Shown one piece after another: positions 1-7,025 of a DNA stretch of 41,103 nucleotides. The stretch covers positions 1-41,103 of IMG/VR virus record IMGVR_UViG_3300028840_002380, one strand, 5' to 3'. The notes under the pieces were generated by a model. The model worked only from the letters and a program-made list of their open reading frames with translations. It was not told the origin of the DNA and did no database searches. Source of the stretch: a virus. The translations under genes and the position numbers were made by a program. Numbering within the stretch: the stretch's first letter is position 1; every line of letters begins with the position of its first letter.

Positions 1-347
1 GGGGGTTCTAGGCTTTCCCACCACTGCTCCAAGCTCATGCCGTCCCGCAGATCGCTCTTGCCTTTTAACGCCACCACCTGCCGGCCGTCGCTGGTGACCC
101 ACGTTCGGAAGTCGTCGTCAGTGAGCTGCCGTCGGGCGGTGGGTACCTCCAACACACGCACGACCATCGAAAGCGAGGACGGCCGCTCACATCCGCCGCA
201 GTGCAACTGACCGTAGCCGTCGATCCAGAACTGCACGCTTCGACAGACCGGACATTGCCGCAGATCGTCGGCAAGCACTTTTTTCGTTTCCGCCTCGCCG
301 GCAGTTTTTTTCTTCGCTACGTTTTTTTTGAGGATCGATTTCAACAT
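1..347 (-). CDS. Zinc-ribbon protein, 3' end beyond left edge
   Basis: ATG at 347, open to the left edge (115 codons). The N-terminus is lysine-rich (KKNVAKKKTAG), followed by a four-cysteine zinc ribbon, CPVC at about residues 32-35 and CGGC at about 50-53, then a mixed alpha/beta tail rich in acidic residues (LTDDDFRTWVTSDGR). The function is unknown; a small nucleic-acid-binding phage protein is likely. If the window is circular, the frame continues from base 41103 and stops at TGA 41073-41075, giving a protein of about 125 residues whose stop lies 26 bases before the methyltransferase start. That fit is one reason to think the window closes on itself. Confidence 0.7.
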   Translation of the reverse strand, partial: MLKSILKKNVAKKKTAGEAETKKVLADDLRQCPVCRSVQFWIDGYGQLHCGGCERPSSLSMVVRVLEVPTARRQLTDDDFRTWVTSDGRQVVALKGKSDLRDGMSLEQWWESLEP

Positions 348-655
348 GAGGTGTCACCATGTCACCATGTGCACCATGTGTTCTACCCGCTTTCTACTTT
401 CCAGATTAAATACCCATAAACCCTTTAGAGGGGGTGTAATTACCTTCTTTATTTCTTGTATACAGACACTCATAGGAATACATAGTGCACATAGTGACAG
501 CGCCGTAAGTCGTTTCGTATCAACGTAAAAAGCGTCACCATGTCGGCACAATGTGCACAATGTGCACAATGTGCACAATAGAAACGGCTGATCATTCGAC
601 AGCATTAAAGCTAAATCCGTTAATTCGCGTGTCGTTTTCATGGTGCACACGGTGC
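340..655. repeat. AT-rich region with iteron-like TGTGCAC/TGTCACC repeats (possible replication origin)
   Basis: About 310 bases between the primase stop and the zinc-ribbon start hold no convincing gene. They are visibly AT-richer than the rest of the window. Two tandem arrays sit inside: around 350-378, units close to ATGTCACC/ATGTGCACC; around 549-581, three perfect 9-bp units ATGTGCACA, each containing the palindrome TGTGCACA. Scattered relatives occur near 482-500 (TAGTGCACATAGTGACA) and 640-653 (TGGTGCACACGGTGCC). Iterons in an AT-rich patch beside a primase-helicase gene are the usual look of a phage or plasmid origin. That role is inferred from position and form only. Confidence 0.5.
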
Positions 656-656
656 C

Positions 657-3164
657 TTAGAAATTCTGCTGATTATGCTCTTCTGACCCTTCGGAAAAGA
701 AAATTCCGTCGTGGATTCGGACACGATTGCCGTTGAAACGTGTCTGCCTTTTAGTGGCAGCAGGAAACTTCCTGCGTACTTCCTTACCGAATTGCCGCTC
801 GCCCAGCGGCCGGTAGCCGTTTGTGCCGCACCATTTCTTGTAGTGGGCGTAGAGTTCGTGGCAGAAAATGCTTCCATGCTCAGCGGCTTCGCACGTTTCT
901 TCCAGAAACGACTGGGCTGGGTTCGATTCCATGCGGTAGTCTTCCAAGGCATCGGCACACAACTTCGGCATCGTGAAACCACTCTGCGTTCGCAACTGGT
1001 GCAGCCCAGCAAGGGCCCAATTGAAAATCCCCGGCAGCTCGCCGGAGGCCCGCCACCACTTTGGCTTATCCATGCCCTTGATCCGCTTCTCCGTTGGGAC
1101 CTCCACCCGAAACGGCACCACGAACATACGCCGCCAGAGGGCCGCGGAGCGATCGACGAACCGGGGCCGGTTATTGGCCGCCAGCATGAGCCGGGCCGTC
1201 GGCGTGACCTCCACGGACGATATGCCCTTGCGGTCGAAGGTCATGCGGTCGCCGCCGGTGAATTGTTTCAATTGGGCCTCGGCCGCCTTGTCGAGCTCAC
1301 CTACCTCGGCAACGATGTTCGCCAGCTTGCCGATCGTGGAACTTAGGGCGAAACGGTCGCCGAACTTCTCTAAGCCGACGTGGGAGACGTTTTCCTCGCC
1401 AAGCATGGCCTCGATAGCGGCAAAGTAGACCGATTTTCCGTTGGCGCCCTCGCCTTCGCAAAAGAGAAATTTCTGCTCTGAGGTGTCGGGCACCAGGCAA
1501 TAGCCGGACCACTCCTGGAGCAAAGCGAGCCGATCGGCGTCGCCCTCTAGGTTCTCGGCTAAGATCCGCTTCCAGAGCTGACAATCAGCTTCCGGGTCGA
1601 ACGGGAAGGGAAGACAGATGGGCGAAAACCAGAGCGGAGTGTGGGGGATGAGGCAATCGTCGCGACCCGCCAGTAGGGCGTCAATGTCGAGGATGCCGTT
1701 CTGTAGCGCGATACACGCCCCCGAGCGGTCGGTGGGCTCTAGCCAACCCTGCTCTTCGATTTCGGCGTCTACGGCCACCTCGGCAGCCAGGGCGGCTCGT
1801 ACGTTCGCCACTACAGTGATAGTCACCTTCCGGCATTCCGGCGGCTCCTGGCCGTCTTGGGGGCTCTCCTGCTCTGCTAGGTTGAGCGTGTCGAATTCCT
1901 GCTTGATCGCCCGGTTCAACCGCCCGCGTAGAATTGTATCGCTTGTGTGCCGGTATCGCCGGCCGTCCCACTGACACCATTCGTCACGCCAATAGGCGAG
2001 TGTTTGCAGGCCGTCGTGAGTGCAGTATTTCTCCCGGTAGAGCCGGGCGAGGCGGTGGGGGTCGTCGTCGGCCTCGATAATTCGGAGGGTTGTCGGCTGG
2101 TCGGCCGGTGGCTCGACAATAGGGGAGGCCTTCGCCAGCTCGATTAGTTCAGCGTAGGTGTTTTCCTCGCTGAGCCAGTCGCGGACGTCTTTCCCGTGAT
2201 ATGGGGCCACTGGATACGGCAACTTAACGATCTTTGAGGCACCCGCCACGCTGGCAAACCACTCCGCCCACTGTTGACCGCCGGCCTGCCCGGGTTCGTC
2301 GGCGTCGGGGATCACCGCGACCGGCCAGCCGGCAAAGATGCCGCCCATCCAGGGCTTCGGGTGTTCCGTGGCTCCGCCGGCGGTCGTGATGACCAGGTGG
2401 CGGTTGCGGATCTCCGCCGGCATCGCTGACCAGACCGCCAGGGCGTCAAGCGGTCCCTCGGTCTTCCAGATCAGGGCGCCGGCCGCCGGCGGACCCTCAT
2501 TGCCGGTGAGTCGTCGCAGGGTTGCCAGCCCAATCAGTCCTGAATCGCTGCCGGCGGTCGTCTTATACTTCACGTACCGCGTAGGGCCGGCCCTCTGGAA
2601 GACCGGAAGTGGCTTGCCGTTGGTCTGGCAGAGCACCCAGCCGACCGGGTCGACCTCGACGCTGCCCGGGCCGAAGATCGGCAGGGCCACACACGTGTAC
2701 TGCTCACGATATCGAGCCAGCCGGCCGCCGAATGCCTGAACCGCTTCCGGCGTGACGCCCGGCTTTTCGAGACACCAACGGGCCACCAGGGCATGATTCC
2801 AGGGCTGGAACTGAAGATGCTGCGCCGGATCGACCGGTGGCCGCCCGCGGGGCAGCTTGGCGCCGACCTTGTCGGCAAAATGCTTGCGGGCATCCTGCCA
2901 AGCCGAGAAGGGCCCGAACTGGGCCGCGAAGTCCCAGAGGCTCAGGGATAGCCCACTACCGCCGGCATCCTTGTATCGTCCCGTGCGAACGTTGACGGCA
3001 GCGGATGGGTGGCGATCTTCTCGGCCGATGGCTCGGCAGGCAAGCCAGCCTTCAGCGCTCGGCTCCCCGCCGGCGAACTCGATACCCAGTGAAGCGTACT
3101 CTGCTTGGAGGTCGAGGGATTGGAGGATCTCGGCTTCTGTCTGTTGCCAGTTTGCGTTCGGCAT
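657..3164 (-). CDS. Primase-helicase (Toprim plus D5/P4-type SF3 helicase)
   Basis: 835 residues. The N-terminus resembles a degenerate primase zinc-finger region (WLACRAIGREDRHPSAAV, about 41-58) that has lost its cysteine/histidine set. A Toprim domain follows: the catalytic glutamate is in KTEGPLD (E236) and the aspartates in IPDADEPG (D287, D289). The C-terminal half is a D5_N/SF3 helicase with Walker A GEGANGKS at 571-578, then LMLAANNRPRF and RRMFVVPF motifs and a winged-helix-like tail. Such proteins prime and unwind DNA at the phage origin. No clear Shine-Dalgarno precedes the ATG at 3164, which lies 7 bases after the previous stop, so translation may be coupled. It is the last replication gene before the iteron-like region. 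Confidence 0.92.
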   Translation of the reverse strand: MPNANWQQTEAEILQSLDLQAEYASLGIEFAGGEPSAEGWLACRAIGREDRHPSAAVNVRTGRYKDAGGSGLSLSLWDFAAQFGPFSAWQDARKHFADKVGAKLPRGRPPVDPAQHLQFQPWNHALVARWCLEKPGVTPEAVQAFGGRLARYREQYTCVALPIFGPGSVEVDPVGWVLCQTNGKPLPVFQRAGPTRYVKYKTTAGSDSGLIGLATLRRLTGNEGPPAAGALIWKTEGPLDALAVWSAMPAEIRNRHLVITTAGGATEHPKPWMGGIFAGWPVAVIPDADEPGQAGGQQWAEWFASVAGASKIVKLPYPVAPYHGKDVRDWLSEENTYAELIELAKASPIVEPPADQPTTLRIIEADDDPHRLARLYREKYCTHDGLQTLAYWRDEWCQWDGRRYRHTSDTILRGRLNRAIKQEFDTLNLAEQESPQDGQEPPECRKVTITVVANVRAALAAEVAVDAEIEEQGWLEPTDRSGACIALQNGILDIDALLAGRDDCLIPHTPLWFSPICLPFPFDPEADCQLWKRILAENLEGDADRLALLQEWSGYCLVPDTSEQKFLFCEGEGANGKSVYFAAIEAMLGEENVSHVGLEKFGDRFALSSTIGKLANIVAEVGELDKAAEAQLKQFTGGDRMTFDRKGISSVEVTPTARLMLAANNRPRFVDRSAALWRRMFVVPFRVEVPTEKRIKGMDKPKWWRASGELPGIFNWALAGLHQLRTQSGFTMPKLCADALEDYRMESNPAQSFLEETCEAAEHGSIFCHELYAHYKKWCGTNGYRPLGERQFGKEVRRKFPAATKRQTRFNGNRVRIHDGIFFSEGSEEHNQQNF

Positions 3165-3171
3165 AGTGGTG

Positions 3172-3561
3172 TCACGGGATGAATGAAATGGGCTCTGGTT
3201 GGTTCCAGGTATCCACAGAGACCCGGTCGTCGAGTTCTGCCGGCAAGAGCCCCAGGTCGATGCACGTCAAGACGTGATCAATCAGCATGATGTTGAAGCC
3301 CGCTGCGGCGAGGTGTGGCTCGTCAGTCTTACCGCGGGCGAAGCAGTTGAGGTGCCGCATCAGCGATTCGTAGCACCGCCGGACGGGAATACCCTTTTCC
3401 CAGTTGTACATTGGGTACTTGCCGCCATTCTCTTCGGCGTTCTCTGCCAGCCAGTCGCCGAGGTGCTGGAGAAAGAACGGGGAAATGTTGCCGATTAGCG
3501 GTTTGCCGGCGGCCGTGTTCCGAACTGCCCCGGTGGCGAATTCCTGTTGGTCTTCTTTCAT
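3172..3561 (-). CDS. dATP/dGTP diphosphohydrolase N-terminal-like domain protein (DUF5664 type)
   Basis: 129 residues. The block KYPMYNWEKGIPVRRCYESL followed by RHLNCFARGKTDEPHLAAAGFN resembles the family annotated as dATP/dGTP diphosphohydrolase N-terminal domain. Its hallmark is a Y(N)W-KG-P...LLRHL...D-E-G-PH-AHA-WN pattern. In that family the domain can be fused to a nucleotide pyrophosphohydrolase domain; here it stands alone, so a catalytic role is not shown. The ATG follows the stop of the upstream gene by 2 bases with an AAGG ribosome site. With the next gene upstream it forms a small nucleotide-metabolism pair ahead of the primase. Substrate is unknown. Confidence 0.65.
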   Translation of the reverse strand: MKEDQQEFATGAVRNTAAGKPLIGNISPFFLQHLGDWLAENAEENGGKYPMYNWEKGIPVRRCYESLMRHLNCFARGKTDEPHLAAAGFNIMLIDHVLTCIDLGLLPAELDDRVSVDTWNQPEPISFIP

Positions 3562-3563
3562 GT

Positions 3564-4040
3564 TTACACCTTCAGTACCGGCGAGGTTTCATGGAAAAGC
3601 GTCGCGAGGTAATCCAGGGCATCGTCTGCAGTCGGAAAGACCACATCGGCGCCCGCTAGAACGAAGCTGTGCCAGTGTGGGTTGCCGCGATCCATGACCA
3701 CGACTACATACGCCCCTATCTCGTGAGCCCAAGCGAGCTCGAAACAACTGCCGATCGATGGGCTAGTTGCTCCCGTGAAGTCGGCGAAAACCACGTTCGC
3801 TTCGCGGACCATCCAGTGATCGCGTCGGAAGATTGCCTTTGGCGTACACAGGGGATGATCATCGTAGCCAATGGCGCCTGCCGGCTGGTCGGCCTCCTCG
3901 CGTAACCAATCCGTGCCGAGCATGGGTGACAAGGCGCGGTAGCCTATATCGCGTAACTTCGCCGTGAGGTCGTCGTAGTAGGCGAACACATCCCGGAGCG
4001 GTAAGCCGGTCATCGGGTGGGTAAGGTAGATGGAAAGCAT
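3564..4040 (-). CDS. Nucleoside 2-deoxyribosyltransferase-like protein
   Basis: 158 residues from the ATG at 4040, chosen because AGAAGGG lies just upstream and because codons further out belong to the C-rich repeat. The fold signature is that of nucleoside 2-deoxyribosyltransferase/DUF4406: an opening strand with a conserved turn (IYLTHPMTG), a middle strand VVFADFTGATSPSIGSCFEL containing the nucleotide-binding Asp and the Glu that acts as nucleophile in characterised members, then AWAHEIGAYVVVVM. It probably exchanges or removes bases from deoxynucleosides in the cytoplasm. Typical enzymes are about 150-160 residues, so it is full length. It lies directly upstream of the diphosphohydrolase-like gene. 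Confidence 0.75.
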   Translation of the reverse strand: MLSIYLTHPMTGLPLRDVFAYYDDLTAKLRDIGYRALSPMLGTDWLREEADQPAGAIGYDDHPLCTPKAIFRRDHWMVREANVVFADFTGATSPSIGSCFELAWAHEIGAYVVVVMDRGNPHWHSFVLAGADVVFPTADDALDYLATLFHETSPVLKV

Positions 4041-4063
4041 GATTAGCCCTTCTCTGTGAGTCA

Positions 4064-4126
4064 GAAAAAAACGTTGCGTTGCGGTGCGAAGCGGGGCGGA
4101 GCGAAGCGACGCGCGGCGTTGCGTCG
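4064..4126 (-). repeat. C-rich leader repeat, copy A
   Basis: Read on the minus strand this is a C-rich run built of CGCTTCGC/CTCCGCCC units that ends in CCGCAACGCAACGTTTTTTTC. It begins immediately after the TGA of the upstream gene and ends about 24 bases before the deoxyribosyltransferase ATG, so it fills the leader. It contains a short possible stem, CGACGC pairing with GCGTCG. The purine/pyrimidine bias and poly-T end are shared with copies B-D. Confidence 0.8.
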
Positions 4127-4696
4127 TCAGTTCCCCCACTGGATTTCATTGACCCGGAACCGGCCGTAGTAGCCGCGGTTTTCTGCCCGGTAACGACCGA
4201 TCCCGATGATATTGCCGGCGTACTGCACAACGTGCCCGAAGATGTGCTCCGGGACCTCGTCGGCCACAACTAGGACCGACAGCTCACCGGACCACGTCGG
4301 GATTGTCGGGTATGCCCGCCACACACGGCCGCCTTGATTGGGTCGCGTCGGTTGAGAGTGCGCGTAGATCCACTCACACTCTATCACGTCATCATTCGGT
4401 GTGTATGGCAACACGAGCCCCTGGGTGACCTGGACGCCGGCCTCAAAGTATTTCGTGTAGGTGGCATTCCGGTTGCCTTCGACCTTCAGGCCGGCGTAGC
4501 GGGCGGCTGTGCCAAAGGAATCCTTGAATGCCTTAGGGGGAATGAAGATCTTGCCGTCGCGGTTGACGTGCAAGTGTTCCCTCCAGGTGCGCTCCTGGAA
4601 TTGGTGGTCAGTCTCACCTTTCTCTTTTTCGCTCATAATAGGCTTTGACTGAGAGTAGGGCGCGAGGCTCTCCAGTGACAGTCTGGCGGTTCGCAT
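4127..4696 (-). CDS. Phage protein of unknown function, glycine-rich C-terminus
   Basis: 189 residues from the ATG at 4696, preceded by AGGAGATCGCC. Longer reading frames would translate the C-rich repeat and lack a ribosome site. The protein opens with MRTARLSLESLAPYSQSK, has IPPKAFKDSFGTAARYAG near 64-81, and ends with GNIIGIGRYRAENRGYYGRF. The early I-P-x-x-x-F/L-x-x-x turn and the late G-G-R/G-Y-x-G-R-F loop are reminiscent of RAMP-fold RNA-binding proteins, but this is only a visual likeness. No catalytic motif is seen. It sits between two copies of the C-rich leader repeat, upstream of the nucleotide-metabolism genes. Confidence 0.75.
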   Translation of the reverse strand: MRTARLSLESLAPYSQSKPIMSEKEKGETDHQFQERTWREHLHVNRDGKIFIPPKAFKDSFGTAARYAGLKVEGNRNATYTKYFEAGVQVTQGLVLPYTPNDDVIECEWIYAHSQPTRPNQGGRVWRAYPTIPTWSGELSVLVVADEVPEHIFGHVVQYAGNIIGIGRYRAENRGYYGRFRVNEIQWGN

Positions 4697-4721
4697 GGCG
4701 ATCTCCTGTGTAGAAGTGAAA

Positions 4722-4784
4722 GAAAAACGTTGCGGTGGGGGGGGCGTGGCGACGCGCCGCGGCGCGCTGCGGGGCGACGTAGGT
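4722..4784 (-). repeat. C-rich leader repeat, copy B
   Basis: Minus-strand C-rich block, more diverged than the others (it has an eight-C run), ending in the shared CACCGCAACGTTTTTCTTTC. It lies between the stop of the 86-residue gene and the AGGAG ribosome site of the 189-residue gene, so like copy A it occupies an entire leader. Confidence 0.7.
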
Positions 4785-5045
4785 TTACGGCTCCTGGAAA
4801 TCGATCGTTTCAGATGATGAAAAAAACGTTGCGGGGCGTTGCGGAGCGAAGCGGGGCGGAGCGAAGCGGGGCGGAGCGAAGCGGAGCGGCGGTACATCAC
4901 TGAAAGGTATCTGCTCTCCAGTCTGAAACCTTTGCTGACCTTCCGAGACAGCCTCCGGCGGCGCCCACTTACGCCGCTTCGGCTTCTGATCGGCTGCGTT
5001 GAGCCGGTCGTATTCGGCGTGGTCAAATTGGATGGTGTAGTTCAT
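4785..5045 (-). CDS. Small protein whose C-terminus is encoded by the C-rich repeat
   Basis: 86 residues, ATG at 5045. The first 50 residues (MNYTIQFDHAEYDRL...) look like an ordinary small charged phage protein. Residues of about 51-73 are the in-frame translation of repeat copy C and read as a tandem RFAPP pentapeptide, with a short tail ETIDFQEP. No Shine-Dalgarno precedes the ATG; instead the poly-T end of copy D lies directly before it. The original gene probably ended near the repeat, which would then have been inserted or expanded in frame. Function unknown. Confidence 0.6.
   Translation of the reverse strand: MNYTIQFDHAEYDRLNAADQKPKRRKWAPPEAVSEGQQRFQTGEQIPFSDVPPLRFAPPRFAPPRFAPQRPATFFSSSETIDFQEP
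4817..4895 (-). repeat. C-rich repeat, copy C (in-frame within a gene)
   Basis: The longest and most regular copy: on the minus strand about three tandem 15-bp units (CCGCTTCGCTCCGCC), then CCGCAACGCCCCGCAACG and a run of seven T. As 15 is a multiple of three it is translated as a five-residue repeat in the 86-residue protein. Unlike copies A, B and D it lies inside a coding sequence. Confidence 0.85.
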
Positions 5046-5110
5046 GGAAAAAACGTTGCGTTGCGGTGCGAAGCGGGGCGAAGCGGTGCGCGGCGATGCG
5101 GCGGTCATTT
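5046..5110 (-). repeat. C-rich leader repeat, copy D
   Basis: Minus-strand C-rich block with CACCGCTTCGCCCCGCTTCG units, ending CACCGCAACGCAACGTTTTTTCC directly against the ATG at 5045. It fills the gap between the phosphoesterase stop (5113) and the next start. Its last 20 bases closely match copy A. Confidence 0.8.
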
Positions 5111-5112
5111 TG

Positions 5113-5985
5113 TTATCCGGCAACAGCCTCCACCGGTTTCGGTCGCGGTAGAGACCACAGCTTATGGCGTGTGTACACGTCCTCGTCACCACAGCGAGCC
5201 AGCGTCCCGCCGAACTGCGGTTGCGTCTGGCGCCCGCCGACGATCCGGTAGACCAGCGGCGTTTTGAGCTGCCAGCCGGCTGTAGTGCAACTCGTGGCGA
5301 AGCCCTTGTGCGATTGCACTCGCGTTTCGGCGTTCCGGTGGCGATGAGATCGCACCAACACATCAGGCGCCTCTTCGTGCCAGCGGCCAGCCTCGACAAA
5401 CGCCTGCTCTAGCTCTTTCTGAATAGCCGTTGTCTCGTAAGCTAGTGATCCGGCGGTGCCAATGTGGTGGGTAAGGTGCACTAAGCCGTAGTGTTTATTC
5501 TGGTCGTTTAGCCGGAACCACAACTCCCATCGGGCGTATCGCCCCTGTTCATCCGGTACTGCCCCGAGTTTTTCGGCGAGCTGTTCCTCAGCTTGACCGC
5601 TCTTGCCGGCGTGCGCTTCCGTGCCGCGAATGTGGTAGTATCGGCCTTCACAACGGTCTACGATCGGCTTGAGGATCTCGTGGGCGATGCGTGTTTGGTC
5701 ACCGATGTTGTGAGAGATCTGCGTAATAGAGTTGTGGTGCACGCCGTCGATGGCATCGCCATTGCAGACTACCGCGTATGGCTCGCCACGGGTGGCAACC
5801 GGAACCCACTCTTTCCAGAATGCCTGCCACCGTTCCCAGACCCACTGCTGGTTATTCGAGGCCTGGTAGGTGCCACCGTCGTCAAGTCGGATAGGTGTCG
5901 GCGGACACAAGCCGAGTCGACACCCACAGTGCAGGTCTGAAATGACGATCAGGTTATTGATCGGCTTTGGCTTCTTTTTAGCCAT
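5113..5985 (-). CDS. Calcineurin-like metallophosphoesterase
   Basis: 290 residues from ATG 5985, with AGAAAGG upstream. The binuclear-metal motifs are in order: VISDLHCG (D17, H19), NGDAIDG (D77), RGTEAHAGK in place of the usual GNHE, a histidine strand VHLTHHIG, and VRSHRH near the C-terminus as the GHxH equivalent. This is a phage-type phosphoesterase, plausibly acting on DNA ends, nucleotides or phosphoproteins; the substrate cannot be read from sequence. The asparagine of GNHE is replaced by Thr-Glu, which may alter chemistry. It overlaps the upstream SprT-like gene by 8 bases, indicating one operon with the repair genes. Confidence 0.88.
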   Translation of the reverse strand: MAKKKPKPINNLIVISDLHCGCRLGLCPPTPIRLDDGGTYQASNNQQWVWERWQAFWKEWVPVATRGEPYAVVCNGDAIDGVHHNSITQISHNIGDQTRIAHEILKPIVDRCEGRYYHIRGTEAHAGKSGQAEEQLAEKLGAVPDEQGRYARWELWFRLNDQNKHYGLVHLTHHIGTAGSLAYETTAIQKELEQAFVEAGRWHEEAPDVLVRSHRHRNAETRVQSHKGFATSCTTAGWQLKTPLVYRIVGGRQTQPQFGGTLARCGDEDVYTRHKLWSLPRPKPVEAVAG

Positions 5986-6322
5986 CCGATTTTGCCTTTC
6001 TGCCGTAATTCCATACCAGGAATCGGCGGTATAGTTTTGCGTAAGCCAACCCCCACTCGGGGCCATGGAACTGCCGGACAGCGTCGGCGCCAAACCACGT
6101 CATGGCGTGTGCCCATTCATGCAAGAGGCTGTCGCGCTGTAGGGTGCTACATTGATTGCTTGCGATCTCCAGGCGAAACCGCTGTCTTTCTAATACGCAG
6201 GTGCCGCACTCGTCACCAAGAAGCCGTAATCGCCGTACCGTCACTGGGCGCTGTAGCGGAAACTCACGTCGCAACCATGCCAGCATGCGGCGCCATTTTG
6301 TGTTAGTTGTCAGTCTCGCCAT
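5978..6322 (-). CDS. SprT-like zinc metalloprotein
   Basis: 114 residues. The zinc-protease signature HEWAH is at 68-72 and a third ligand probably H86 in FHGPEWG, the arrangement of SprT/Spartan-like domains. Known members cleave DNA-crosslinked proteins or act near stalled replication. The protein is short, basic at both ends and lacks the C-terminal zinc ribbon of many SprT proteins. Cys39 and Cys42 (DECGTCVL) might form a small extra metal site. It overlaps the upstream gene by 20 bases and the phosphoesterase by 8. Confidence 0.78.
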   Translation of the reverse strand: MARLTTNTKWRRMLAWLRREFPLQRPVTVRRLRLLGDECGTCVLERQRFRLEIASNQCSTLQRDSLLHEWAHAMTWFGADAVRQFHGPEWGLAYAKLYRRFLVWNYGRKAKSDG

Positions 6323-7025
6323 GGCTTTCTTGGCTCCGTTCTTCCCAAAACTTGTCGCAGCACTCGATAATCTGATCGCGCTTCGCCTTGCCGATCTTTG
6401 GAATCAGCAAGAGCGGGTCAGAGTGGTCGACCTGCTGCGTAGTCCAGTCGGCCACGTCGCCGATGGTCTTGATCGGCCGCTCCGGATTGTCGGCCAAGAT
6501 CGCACATGTGCCTGCCGACACACCAATCGATTCGAGTGGAACGGTCCGCCAACTCGTGTCTTCCGTTCCTTCCTCCGCTTCCTCGGCTGGCTGTTCAAGG
6601 TCGCCCGCCGCTTGCTCTTGTTCGAGGTGCTCAAAGAGGGGGTATCGCTCACGGCCGCGATCGATCACAACTGTGAGATCCTCCACGGCTTTCTCCCATG
6701 CCTTCTTGGCGTCTTTCGCTTCTTCCTTCGCTGATTCCCAGTCGGCCGCGGTGTGGCGCACGACCTCACGAGCACGCCGGATTCGCTTGATGTAGTCTTC
6801 CGCGGATTCGAGGCTCTCGCCGGCCGGCCTGTCTTCTGCCGGCTCTGCGTTATCGCCAGCAGCGTCGGCCGTGTCGGCTGGCGACTGTTCGGCGTTCGCT
6901 TCCGCCTGCTCGGTCGGCTGCTCTTCGGGGCCGTCAAGGGCCGCGTCCCAGTTGGTGACCTGCGGTTCAGTCGCCTGCCCGAGGTCGGTCTCACTTTGCA
7001 CGTCAGTTGCGTCAAGCATGTTCAT
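6303..7025 (-). CDS. Acidic protein with C-terminal HhH/alpha-CTD-like domain
   Basis: 240 residues from ATG 7025; a second ATG two codons on (7019) has better spacing (8 bases) from AGGAG. The first ATG overlaps the upstream stop as ATGA. Residues of about 25-75 are Glu/Pro/Ala-rich and probably disordered. A charged helical segment (ADWESAKEEAKDAKKAWEKA) follows. The C-terminus, LESIGVSAGTC...IKTIGDVADW...LLLIPKIGKAKRDQI, has the layout of a helix-hairpin-helix/RNA-polymerase alpha-CTD-like module. It may bind DNA or RNA polymerase, but function is unknown. Its first 12 residues resemble those of the SSB-like gene at 12292. Confidence 0.72.
   Translation of the reverse strand: MNMLDATDVQSETDLGQATEPQVTNWDAALDGPEEQPTEQAEANAEQSPADTADAAGDNAEPAEDRPAGESLESAEDYIKRIRRAREVVRHTAADWESAKEEAKDAKKAWEKAVEDLTVVIDRGRERYPLFEHLEQEQAAGDLEQPAEEAEEGTEDTSWRTVPLESIGVSAGTCAILADNPERPIKTIGDVADWTTQQVDHSDPLLLIPKIGKAKRDQIIECCDKFWEERSQESHGETDN

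Noticed and set aside
354-650. Minus-strand 98-codon frame through the iteron-like region
   Set aside because: Much of its sequence (CTLCTLCTLC, HMVHMVTW) is the direct translation of tandem repeats; composition is Cys/Met/Leu-biased and unlike neighbouring proteins.
340-655. CRISPR array
   Set aside because: Repeat units are 8-9 bp and directly adjacent with no spacers; no cas genes.
3172-3561. Z-genome (2-aminoadenine) phage
   Set aside because: Only a diphosphohydrolase-like domain is present; no PurZ, DatZ or dedicated polymerase gene is seen.
4064-5110. C-rich repeats as intrinsic terminators
   Set aside because: They end in T-runs, but the C-rich bodies lack complementary G-rich arms on the same strand, so no strong stem forms, and genes follow immediately in the same direction.
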